NCBI GenBank assembly: GCA_949902685.1
Contig: CATLDS010000033.1
Location: 1-6,242 of the forward strand
DNA from: an uncultured Christensenellaceae bacterium
GTDB taxonomy: Bacteria; Bacillota; Clostridia; Christensenellales; UBA1242
Direction: 5' to 3'
Length of the DNA: 6,242 bases
The position numbers and the translations under genes were made by a program. Below the pieces are notes generated by a model that had not been told where the DNA came from, ran no database searches, and saw only the letters and a list, made by a program, of their open reading frames with translations. Of this stretch, positions 1 to 6,030 are shown one piece after another. Numbering within the stretch: position 1 is the stretch's first letter; every line of letters begins with the position of its first letter.

Positions 1-1419
1 ACCAGAAACACAGCAAGTACCCATACCACGAGCGACAACTGCTGCGTGAGAAGTCTGTCCACCACGTACGGTGAGGATTCCTTGAGCATATTTCATACCC
101 TCAATATCCTCTGGACTGGTCTCTAGACGAACTAGTATAACCTTATTACCCTTCTTACCCTCTGTAACAGCATCCTCTGCAGTGAACACAATAGTACCAG
201 CAGCAGCACCCGGACTCGCTGCGATACCTTTACCTACTACATTATTCTTATCTGCATTTTTAAGAGCGGTAGTATCAAATGTAGGATGTAGTAACATATC
301 TAGTGTCTTAGCATCAATCTGCATCAATGCTTCCTCTTCACTAATCATTTTCTCATCAATCAAATCGCAAGCAATCTTAATAGCAGCCGCTGCAGTACGT
401 TTACCATTACGAGTCTGTAGCATATAAAGTTTCTTATCCTCGATAGTGAACTCCATATCCTGCATATCACGATAATGATTTTCAAGTGTTTTACAAATAT
501 CTTGGAATTGCTTATAACAAGCAGGCATAACCTCTTTCATCTTCTCAATTGGCATAGGTGTACGAACACCTGCAACAACGTCTTCACCCTGTGCATTCAT
601 TAAGAATTCGCCCATTAAGCCCTTCTCTCCAGTCGCTGGATTACGAGTAAATGCAACACCTGTACCAGATGTCTCACCCATATTACCGAATGCCATCATC
701 TGCACATTAACTGCTGTACCCCAAGAATATGGAATATCATGATCCATACGATAGATATTAGCTCTAGGGTTATCCCATGAACGGAATACTGCCTTAATAG
801 CCTCGAATAATTGCTCTTTAGGGTCGGTTGGGAATGGCTTACCAATCTGTTTCTTGTATTCAGCCTTGAATTGAGTAGCAAGTTGCTTTAAATCATCTGC
901 TGTCAAATCCACGTCGAAAACTACACCCTTCTTCTCTTTCATCTGGTCGATAAGTTTCTCAAAATACTTCTTACCTACTTCCATTACGACGTCACTGAAC
1001 ATTTGAATAAATCTTCTGTAGCAGTCCCATGCCCAACGTGGATTGCCACTCTTCTTAGCAAGAGTCTCTACAACGTCCTCGTTGAGACCTAGATTTAGGA
1101 TAGTGTCCATCATACCTGGCATTGATGCACGTGCACCTGAACGTACTGACACTAGCAATGGATTAGTCTTATCACCGAACTTCTTACCAGTAACCTTCTC
1201 CATCTTCTCGATATTCTTCATAATTTGTGCTTGAATATCTTCATTAATCTTCTTGCCATCCTCGTAGTACTGTGTGCAGGCTTCAGTGGAAATAGTGAAA
1301 CCCTGTGGAACTGGCAAACCAATCTTAGTCATTTCAGCTAGATTAGCACCCTTACCACCTAATAGATTACGCATACTAGCGTTACCTTCGCTAAACATAT
1401 AAACATATTTTTTAGCCAT
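1..1419 (-). CDS. ppdK: Pyruvate, phosphate dikinase, N-terminal part (runs off the left edge)
   Basis: Cytosolic enzyme interconverting ATP + pyruvate + phosphate with AMP + PEP + diphosphate, used by anaerobic Firmicutes in glycolysis or gluconeogenesis. The visible 473 residues start MAKKYVYMFSEG. The ATP-grasp nucleotide-binding domain fills roughly residues 1-340, with GGKGANLAEM at 21-30 (K23), SVRSGARASMPGMMDT around 91-106 (R93) and LQTRNGKRTA around 334-343 (R337). The phosphohistidine swivel domain follows and ends at the window edge with GGQTSHAAVVARGMG; H458 is the catalytic histidine by comparison with the Clostridium symbiosum enzyme (H455). The family is about 870-890 residues, so the C-terminal PEP/pyruvate barrel lies outside the window. 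The ATG at 1419-1417 is supported by AGGAG (1431-1427) seven bases upstream. The gene diverges from the unknown gene at 1569. Identification is very secure. Confidence 0.97.
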   Translation of the reverse strand, partial: MAKKYVYMFSEGNASMRNLLGGKGANLAEMTKIGLPVPQGFTISTEACTQYYEDGKKINEDIQAQIMKNIEKMEKVTGKKFGDKTNPLLVSVRSGARASMPGMMDTILNLGLNEDVVETLAKKSGNPRWAWDCYRRFIQMFSDVVMEVGKKYFEKLIDQMKEKKGVVFDVDLTADDLKQLATQFKAEYKKQIGKPFPTDPKEQLFEAIKAVFRSWDNPRANIYRMDHDIPYSWGTAVNVQMMAFGNMGETSGTGVAFTRNPATGEKGLMGEFLMNAQGEDVVAGVRTPMPIEKMKEVMPACYKQFQDICKTLENHYRDMQDMEFTIEDKKLYMLQTRNGKRTAAAAIKIACDLIDEKMISEEEALMQIDAKTLDMLLHPTFDTTALKNADKNNVVGKGIAASPGAAAGTIVFTAEDAVTEGKKGNKVILVRLETSPEDIEGMKYAQGILTVRGGQTSHAAVVARGMGTCCVSG

Positions 1420-1449
1420 ATACTTTCTCCTTTTATTTAGTACGTTATT

Positions 1450-1478
1450 AGGATAAAAAAATTAAATAAAAAAAGCAA
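1450..1478 (-). promoter_or_regulatory. Possible ppdK promoter
   Basis: On the minus strand TTGCTT (1478-1473) and TATCCT (1455-1450) are separated by exactly 17 bases of T-rich sequence. This would give a short leader of about 25 bases before the ppdK ATG. The boxes match the sigma-70 consensus at only three and four of six positions, so this is a best candidate rather than a clear promoter. Confidence 0.3.
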
Positions 1479-1509
1479 GTGAATTAGACTGTTATTTTTA
1501 ATTTGGGTA

Positions 1510-1538
1510 TTGACAAAAGTATCACTGCGTGATAATAT
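1510..1538 (+). promoter_or_regulatory. Promoter of the first unknown gene
   Basis: A perfect -35 box TTGACA (1510-1515) is followed by TAATAT at 1533-1538 (17-base spacer), or alternatively by GATAAT at 1531-1536 (15-base spacer). The start codon at 1569 is about 30 bases downstream, with a good ribosome binding site between. The spacer contains the dyad listed separately, so the promoter is probably regulated. Confidence 0.65.
1520..1534. promoter_or_regulatory. Operator-like inverted repeat inside the promoter
   Basis: TATCAC (1520-1525) and GTGATA (1529-1534) form a perfect 6-base dyad around TGC. It lies exactly between the -35 and -10 boxes, where a bound repressor would block RNA polymerase. 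The half-site TATCAC is the same as in lambda-type cI/Cro operators, although those are 17 bp rather than 15 bp. No repressor gene is visible in the window, so a binding protein is inferred. The site also lies upstream of the divergent ppdK gene. Confidence 0.45.
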
Positions 1539-1568
1539 GAGGATAGTTTAAATTTCAAGGAGACAAAT

Positions 1569-2084
1569 ATGAAATATAAGAATATTGACGATGCCATAAA
1601 AAGCGGATACAAACTACACATCTTCATCTCAGGTGGTGGTCTTAGAGTGTGCAGACTAGAAGATTACGATGGTAGTGATAGAGACGTCGCAAAAGGTAAT
1701 AAACTCGTTGCTTACGGTGAACATATCAACCTTGTTCCCGCTCTTAAAAAGGTAGATGAGAATATTATCACACATGCACCATACGAGACTGAGTATTATT
1801 CTGGTAATGCTAATGCTGATTGCGAATTAGATAAAATTATACTTAGAGGTGAAACTATCGATATTATACCTTGTGAGGATGCTCATACGTGGCAAGAAGG
1901 CAAGGTCGTAAAAGCGGGTGACACATTAGGTGATAGATGTTACAATGTGAATGCCGTAACTATTATTGTAAAATCGTTAGGTGTTGAAATACTTAGATTA
2001 GTAGGAGCAGATGTGAATGAAGTACTTAACCGTGCTGAAGCAGAGGCCAAGTATATTAATACTAATGGTGTGACAACTATATAG
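1569..2084 (+). CDS. Hypothetical protein, paralogue of the gene at 2175
   Basis: A 171-residue protein that I do not recognise. It starts MKYKNIDDAIKSG and has no signal peptide, membrane segment or obvious catalytic motif; it is acidic and probably cytosolic. It shares layout with its neighbour: the MKYK-ID-AIK start, an LVAYGEH block followed by a helix (46-66), a short LDKIILRGETIDII strand region (88-100), and a C-terminal GADVNEVLNRAEAEAK helix (146-161). The helix blocks at 46-66 and 141-163 resemble each other, suggesting two strand-strand-helix units. The G-x-x-x-x-E-x-L-x-x-A-E helix entry is loosely like HicB-type folds, which is speculation. The ATG has AAGGAGA (1557-1563) five bases upstream. 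It has its own promoter and terminator, so it is probably monocistronic. It is clearly a real gene, but its function is unknown. Confidence 0.85.
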   Translation: MKYKNIDDAIKSGYKLHIFISGGGLRVCRLEDYDGSDRDVAKGNKLVAYGEHINLVPALKKVDENIITHAPYETEYYSGNANADCELDKIILRGETIDIIPCEDAHTWQEGKVVKAGDTLGDRCYNVNAVTIIVKSLGVEILRLVGADVNEVLNRAEAEAKYINTNGVTTI

Positions 2085-2113
2085 AAAATGAGCGAAATGC
2101 TCATTTTTTATTT
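2085..2113 (+). terminator. Rho-independent terminator of the first unknown gene
   Basis: The stem AAAATGAGC (2085-2093) pairs perfectly with GCTCATTTT (2099-2107) around a GAAAT loop, and a T-rich tract follows. It begins directly after the TAG stop. It separates this gene from the next one, which has its own promoter. Confidence 0.85.
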
Positions 2114-2122
2114 CAAAAACCA

Positions 2123-2151
2123 TTGACAAACTTGCTTGTAAAAGTTATAAT
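2123..2151 (+). promoter_or_regulatory. Consensus sigma-70 promoter of the second unknown gene
   Basis: TTGACA (2123-2128) and TATAAT (2146-2151) are both perfect and are separated by the ideal 17 bases. Transcription should start near 2158, leaving a leader of only about 17 bases before the ATG at 2175. An imperfect AACTT/AAGTT pair (2129-2133, 2142-2146) lies in the spacer but is too weak to call an operator. Confidence 0.85.
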
Positions 2152-2174
2152 CACCATGCTAACTAGAGGTAAAT

Positions 2175-2669
2175 ATGAAATATAAAGAAATTGATAAAGC
2201 AATAAAAAACAATAAAGTAAAAGTAGAAGTATCTTGCCAAACATATTATGGTTACTCTTCTATTGCTGCACGTGTAGATAATCGTAGAGGTGAATTGGTT
2301 ACATATGGCTGTCATGGTAGCATTAAAAAAGCGTTAATTGAGGCTGATAATAATCTCAAGGCTGATTTTTGTTGTGGTATAAGTTATTCTAATTTGGTAG
2401 AAAAGGGTGGTAGAAGCAAAGACTCTAATCTAGACACTCTAATACTTAATGGACACGTTATATATCTAACCAAATCCAATGAAAATGTAAGTTCTAATAA
2501 CAACATTATGCAAGGCGTAGTTGATTTGTTGCGTTTCACACGTATTGATATCACAGTAGTGAAAAATGGTCGTAATGTAATTCATCAAACAGGTGCTAAC
2601 ATAGATGAAGCCCTATATAAAGCAGAAGCAGAAGCTAAAGTAATAGTTGAGAATGGTATTATTTACTAA
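2175..2669 (+). CDS. Hypothetical protein, paralogue of the gene at 1569
   Basis: A 164-residue protein of unknown function, related along its whole length to the preceding gene. Shared blocks are MKYKEIDKAIK at the start, LVTYGCHGSIKKALIEADNN (41-60), LDTLILNGHVIYLT (86-99), and TGANIDEALYKAEAEAKVI (139-157) near the end. The middle section (about 66-85 and 100-120) differs in sequence and length. It has no signal peptide or membrane helix. It has four cysteines (21, 46, 66, 67) with no clear metal-site pattern. As in its partner, the two helix blocks resemble each other, suggesting an internally duplicated strand-strand-helix unit. The ATG is preceded by GAGG (2166-2169), a weaker ribosome binding site than that of its neighbour despite the stronger promoter. 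The pair sits against the direction of the flanking housekeeping genes, which suggests acquired or accessory DNA followed by tandem duplication. Confidence 0.85.
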   Translation: MKYKEIDKAIKNNKVKVEVSCQTYYGYSSIAARVDNRRGELVTYGCHGSIKKALIEADNNLKADFCCGISYSNLVEKGGRSKDSNLDTLILNGHVIYLTKSNENVSSNNNIMQGVVDLLRFTRIDITVVKNGRNVIHQTGANIDEALYKAEAEAKVIVENGIIY

Positions 2670-2694
2670 AAAAGAGCGTGTGCTCTTTTTTAAA
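2668..2694. terminator. Bidirectional terminator shared by the second unknown gene and recO
   Basis: AAAAAAGAGC (2668-2677) and GCTCTTTTTT (2682-2691) form a perfect 10-bp stem around GTGT. The A-run and T-run flanks make it work in both directions. It overlaps the stop codon of the plus-strand gene (2667-2669) and the stop codon of convergent recO (2692-2690), so the two genes end within one hairpin. Confidence 0.85.
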
Positions 2695-3367
2695 TAAATT
2701 CGAATGATTTGATGTCAATGCTATACTTGATATAGATAATATTATGTAATAATCGTGTTATTTGTTTGAGTGTTGCCGTATTCTCTATCTCAACATCAAA
2801 TGACTTATCATTAATTAATTTAAGAGTTTTATATACAGTCTTATCTATTTGAATAGCGTTAGGAGTACGTGATGAGGTAAACTCACCAGATTGCTTATCT
2901 AGATACACATAATCTGTATCGGTGAACTCCACTCTCATACCTGTGAAATCTATAAATTTCAATATATAGTCAATCAAAGATATATATTCATTATGCTCTT
3001 CGATATTCTTCAAACTTGATAATGATAGTAAAAATAAATCTTCTTCCTTCTTCTCTACTGGTATAATAGACTTAATCATATCAAGAACTATATATCCGCA
3101 GATTGTCTTACTATAATTAGATAAAATATTATAGAACGTGTCAATTACATTAGCACTAGTTATCGTTTTAAGACCATTACGTTCATTAACATTAAACTCT
3201 GCGAACATAAATGGTTGCGCGACTGATTTTAATTTTGCCTTATCTTTCTTAACTCCAGTAAATTTTGCACTAATTATACCCTGTTCCAATGTAAAAATGG
3301 AAGCGAGTTTGTCCGCCTCCTTATAGTCTGTTAATTTCAACACTATTCCTTTGTATCTTGTATCCAT
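2690..3367 (-). CDS. recO: DNA repair protein RecO
   Basis: RecO is a recombination mediator that works with RecR to load RecA onto SSB-coated DNA and anneals strands in RecF-pathway gap repair. The 225-residue length is close to the usual 240-250. The N-terminal OB-fold is recognisable in YKGIVLKLTDYKEADKLASIFT (about 5-26) with G30 and FTGVKK (36-41). A helical C-terminal domain follows, ending in the typical IKSFEF tail. The region that usually carries four zinc-binding cysteines (about 141-170) has none here; the only cysteine is C90. The ATG at 3367 lies three bases after the yqzL-like stop with no clear ribosome binding site, so translational coupling is likely. Its position after era and yqzL supports the call. 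The gene ends in the hairpin shared with the converging unknown gene. Confidence 0.9.
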   Translation of the reverse strand: MDTRYKGIVLKLTDYKEADKLASIFTLEQGIISAKFTGVKKDKAKLKSVAQPFMFAEFNVNERNGLKTITSANVIDTFYNILSNYSKTICGYIVLDMIKSIIPVEKKEEDLFLLSLSSLKNIEEHNEYISLIDYILKFIDFTGMRVEFTDTDYVYLDKQSGEFTSSRTPNAIQIDKTVYKTLKLINDKSFDVEIENTATLKQITRLLHNIIYIKYSIDIKSFEFI

Positions 3368-3370
3368 GTT

Positions 3371-3526
3371 TTAACTAAGCGATAAGTCGTTTGTATCTTG
3401 AAAATCATCCAAAAGTATAGGAGTGTGTGTCTTCTCGATTGATTTCATTGCCATGAAAAATTCAATACGTCCAGTTAAATTGAATAACCTTCTATAACTT
3501 TTGATAAGTAATTTAGTTTCTTCCAT
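3371..3526 (-). CDS. yqzL: YqzL-like small protein
   Basis: A 51-codon gene starting MEETKLLIKSYRRLF. The core YRRLFNLTGRIEFFMAMKSI (residues 11-30) matches the pattern of the YqzL family as I recall it: aromatic, F, TG, a short hydrophobic or aromatic stretch, then K and acidic residues. YqzL family proteins are about 45-50 residues long, of unknown function, and are encoded between era and recO in many Firmicutes, which is exactly the position here. The ATG has AGGAG six bases upstream (plus-strand ACTCCTTTT at 3532-3540). The stop lies three bases before recO, so the two are probably translated together. The 69-base gap to the era stop is AT-rich and could hold a weak promoter, but I see no convincing boxes. 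The gene is well supported; the family call rests on a short motif and position. Confidence 0.75.
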   Translation of the reverse strand: MEETKLLIKSYRRLFNLTGRIEFFMAMKSIEKTHTPILLDDFQDTNDLSLS

Positions 3527-3595
3527 ACAACACTCCTTTTAATTCTTATTCTATATTTTATGTTATGCTAAAAATTTTATACTTTGTTATTAATT

Positions 3596-4969
3596 CTATT
3601 CTTCGACATTTAATCCAAAGTCTATAATTGCTTTATCGTCGTTCCTCCAATTTGCCTTCACTTTGACAAATATCTCTAGATTGACTTTATCTCCTACTAA
3701 TTTCTCAATAGAAATGCGAGATTTAGTAGAAATTTCTTTAATCATGCTACCATTCTTTCCTAAAATTATTGCCTTATGTCCCTCTTTCTCGCAATATAAA
3801 TCCGCAAATATGTGAATAGGAGTTTCGTTCTCTCGATAATCTGTAACCACAACTTGAACACCATGAGGAATTTCGTCATCTAATAACAAAAGTGCTTTCT
3901 CTCGAATAATCTCAGCGCACATATGTCGTAAATTCCTATCAGTATACTCATCTACTGGATAGTATCTCATCTCGTGGTCATATGTTGGTAAGAAGTTCTT
4001 AATCATGTCTATTAAGACATCGCAGTTCTTACCCTTAAGTGCAGACAATGGCAATATTTCATCCACTTTTGCTATACTTGATAATTCTGCTAACTGAGGA
4101 TATAATTTCTCGTATTTAACTTCATCTATCTTATTGATAATCAATATCTTCTTCGCTGTAGCCGTTACCCTTTTTATAAGGTTATTATATTGCTCTAATA
4201 ATGGCTTTTTAGCACTTATTAGCATCAATACAATCTCTGTATCTAACTGTGCATTAGCGATATGTTTATCCATAACGTCATCTACTTTATTCGCACGCTT
4301 GTGATAACCCGGAGTATCTAAAAACACTATCTGTGAATTATCATCGTTATATATACCAGTAATATTCTCGCGTGTGGTTTGTGTCTTAGGACTAACTATA
4401 GCGACACGTTCTCCTACTAGAGTATTAATAAGGGTGCTTTTACCCACATTAGTCTCACCAATTATAGTCACAAATCCGCTCTTGAATGCTATATCACGAG
4501 TGATATTCAAATTGTCTAATACCTTTTTCTGCATATTGGTCATTAACTCTTCATCCTGCTTCTCTACATGGTCATATCCGCATAGATGTAACATACCATG
4601 ACAGAATAAGAAACAAACTTCTCGTCTAAATGAGTGTCCGTAAGTTTTAGCCTGCTCGCTCGCTCTATTCTCACATATAAATATGTCTCCAATGGTGAGT
4701 GTTGCATCAACGGGATCTAGGTCAAACTTATACTGAGAAAGTTTTAGTTTCTCACCTACTCGTAATTCGGTGTATGGATATGATAGTACGTCGGTTACAG
4801 CATCGATATTTCTAGTAGTTCTATTGAGTTCTCTAATGCGCTCTTCTGTGACAAATTCGAGATTTACCTTAATTTTTTTAGGCAAAGAGAGCAATCTAGA
4901 TATTTCGTCATGAATTCTAGATAAATCTTGTCTCAATTCGTCAATTTGCACATTAAGAAAATTAATCAT
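3596..4969 (-). CDS. ybeY/era: Fused endoribonuclease YbeY and ribosome-assembly GTPase Era
   Basis: One uninterrupted 457-residue reading frame contains two normally separate proteins. Residues 1-155 are YbeY, the metal-dependent RNase of 16S rRNA 3'-end maturation and ribosome quality control. It has the TDVLSYPY block (59-66), GDI (94-96), and the zinc motif HGMLHLCGYDH (124-134) with H124, H128 and H134. Residues about 160-457 are Era, the GTPase that binds the 16S 3' end. It has G1 GETNVGKS (171-178), the TQTTR switch region (196-200), G3 DTPG (218-221), G4 NKID (279-282), G5 SAL (309-311), and a C-terminal KH domain with GKNG (404-407). There is almost no linker; YbeY runs straight into AFKSGFVTIIG, the usual Era start. 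G1 has ET where RP is common, but the P-loop core is intact. The ATG overlaps the yqfD end by 8 bases, with AAGGA (4981-4977) upstream. All catalytic residues look present, so both halves should be active. Confidence 0.95.
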   Translation of the reverse strand: MINFLNVQIDELRQDLSRIHDEISRLLSLPKKIKVNLEFVTEERIRELNRTTRNIDAVTDVLSYPYTELRVGEKLKLSQYKFDLDPVDATLTIGDIFICENRASEQAKTYGHSFRREVCFLFCHGMLHLCGYDHVEKQDEELMTNMQKKVLDNLNITRDIAFKSGFVTIIGETNVGKSTLINTLVGERVAIVSPKTQTTRENITGIYNDDNSQIVFLDTPGYHKRANKVDDVMDKHIANAQLDTEIVLMLISAKKPLLEQYNNLIKRVTATAKKILIINKIDEVKYEKLYPQLAELSSIAKVDEILPLSALKGKNCDVLIDMIKNFLPTYDHEMRYYPVDEYTDRNLRHMCAEIIREKALLLLDDEIPHGVQVVVTDYRENETPIHIFADLYCEKEGHKAIILGKNGSMIKEISTKSRISIEKLVGDKVNLEIFVKVKANWRNDDKAIIDFGLNVEE

Positions 4970-6014
4970 TAATCAATCCTTGTAATGTTATAGTAGTGCA
5001 AGCGTACATCGTGTCTAATACGATATTAACCTCTGTCTTTTCATCAAGTCTAGTGGTATAATCTATTAGATTATTCTCTGCCTCAAGTCTACTTCTCTCT
5101 ATCAAAGATTGTTTCTCAGCATCGAAATCATGTGTTATTTCTCTGGTCTCCAATTCGTAGTACTTAATGACTTCTCGCTTAAGTGGCACAAGGTCGCTTA
5201 CATTCTCATTATAACTGACGACTTCAAAAAGAGCAAACGAATTTCTATTTCTGCCCCAAAATATGTCATGCCCGAATAGTTTATATCTATATGCAGTGGT
5301 TAACCTACCCGTACGTACTAGAACCGACTCTACCCTAGACATTTGGACTTTTGATATGACATACATAGTAGCCTCAATTTCTGCTAAAGGTTTCACACTC
5401 ACCTTCTCTCCATTAGCATTTACATTGAACGGAAGCACTAAAATATCACCTTTATTAACATAATCGCCCACTTTCACATTAGTTGTACCCGTGATAACAT
5501 TAATATTTGTGATAATCCCGCTGGTTTTCGCACAAATAGGAGCGTATTCCTCCTCAATGTATACCAGTTTTTCACTCAAATTAATAATAATGGCAGTACC
5601 CTCACGGATTACTGACACCTGTGCAATGCGGTCGTAATTATTAAGTAAAATGTTTTCTATCTCTTCACTTGATTGCCTATTAATTTTACCTACTCGAACA
5701 CCATTCTGCTTGAGAACTTGTACAATGTCCGCCTCGGTCAAATTTTCAATTCCATACACTCTAATTTGCCATGTATAATTACTAGCAAACAGCAAAAATA
5801 TCATACCAAAAAATACACCCAGTACTAAACCTAGATTAGCTAGCAAAATTTTAGGAATACGTTTAACACCTCCTAGAGATTTCACGACTTTATAATTAGC
5901 AATATATCGCTTTACTTTCTTCTCATCTCTGTCATTAATATCAAATGTCACTCTATTGTGCTCGTAGCGTGAAACATTATATAGTGTAATCTTTTTTAAA
6001 TATAATTTCTCCAA
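4962..6014 (-). CDS. yqfD: YqfD-family sporulation protein, N-terminus missing
   Basis: YqfD is a membrane protein of spore-forming Firmicutes, linked to sporulation in Bacillus and related to SpoIV-type proteins; its exact role is unclear. The 350 residues visible include a short cytosolic part, one membrane helix (about 56-77, LLANLGLVLGVFFGM), the family-typical W-x-I-x-V-x-G segment just after it (82-88), a lipoyl-like strand region with VKVGDYVNKGDILVLP (180-195), and a charged C-terminal helix (about 296-316). Family members have about 85-95 residues before the membrane helix and total about 390-400, so roughly 30-40 N-terminal residues are missing. The only in-frame start near the break is TTG at 6014-6012, with no ribosome binding site, and an in-frame TAG lies 27 bases upstream. 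I therefore read this as truncated by the junction near 6010. phoH, usually next, is absent; the fused ybeY/era overlaps the end by 8 bases. Confidence 0.85.
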   Translation of the reverse strand: MEKLYLKKITLYNVSRYEHNRVTFDINDRDEKKVKRYIANYKVVKSLGGVKRIPKILLANLGLVLGVFFGMIFLLFASNYTWQIRVYGIENLTEADIVQVLKQNGVRVGKINRQSSEEIENILLNNYDRIAQVSVIREGTAIIINLSEKLVYIEEEYAPICAKTSGIITNINVITGTTNVKVGDYVNKGDILVLPFNVNANGEKVSVKPLAEIEATMYVISKVQMSRVESVLVRTGRLTTAYRYKLFGHDIFWGRNRNSFALFEVVSYNENVSDLVPLKREVIKYYELETREITHDFDAEKQSLIERSRLEAENNLIDYTTRLDEKTEVNIVLDTMYACTTITLQGLIND

Positions 6015-6030
6015 CGGGATATATAAAATT
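5990..6030. other. Apparent junction between unrelated sequences
   Basis: Reading leftwards, YqfD homology begins within about 6000-6014, without a proper start. Reading rightwards, a plus-strand polysaccharide polymerase frame begins at about 6002, also without a start. Neither gene has its 5' end here, and the two are in opposite orientation with no intergenic space. No inverted repeat, target duplication or tRNA is visible at the point. It is either a true recombination breakpoint or an assembly chimera. Confidence 0.6.

Noticed and set aside
182..427. 81-codon plus-strand frame
   Set aside because: It lies antisense within the well-supported ppdK coding region, with low-complexity Ala/Ser/Ile composition and no ribosome binding site.
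696..881. 61-codon minus-strand frame
   Set aside because: It is in another frame of the same strand as ppdK and has no protein-like features.
1043..1234. 63-codon plus-strand frame
   Set aside because: It is antisense to ppdK, including the strictly conserved SVRSGARASMPGMMDT block, and is explained as a shadow frame.
1569..2669. Toxin-antitoxin pair
   Set aside because: The two genes are similar in size, related to each other and separately transcribed with terminators between them, unlike the overlapping, unrelated genes of a typical toxin-antitoxin operon.
3138..3326. 62-codon plus-strand frame
   Set aside because: It is antisense to the conserved recO N-terminal region and has no start signals.
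3527..3595. Possible promoter between era and the yqzL-like gene
   Set aside because: The gap is AT-rich with several TATA-like strings on the minus strand, but no -35 box lies at a suitable distance; readthrough from era is simpler.
4374..4601. 75-codon plus-strand frame
   Set aside because: It is antisense to the Era G1 and YbeY zinc motifs and is a shadow of the fused gene.
5263..5463. 66-codon plus-strand frame
   Set aside because: It is antisense to yqfD with no ribosome binding site.
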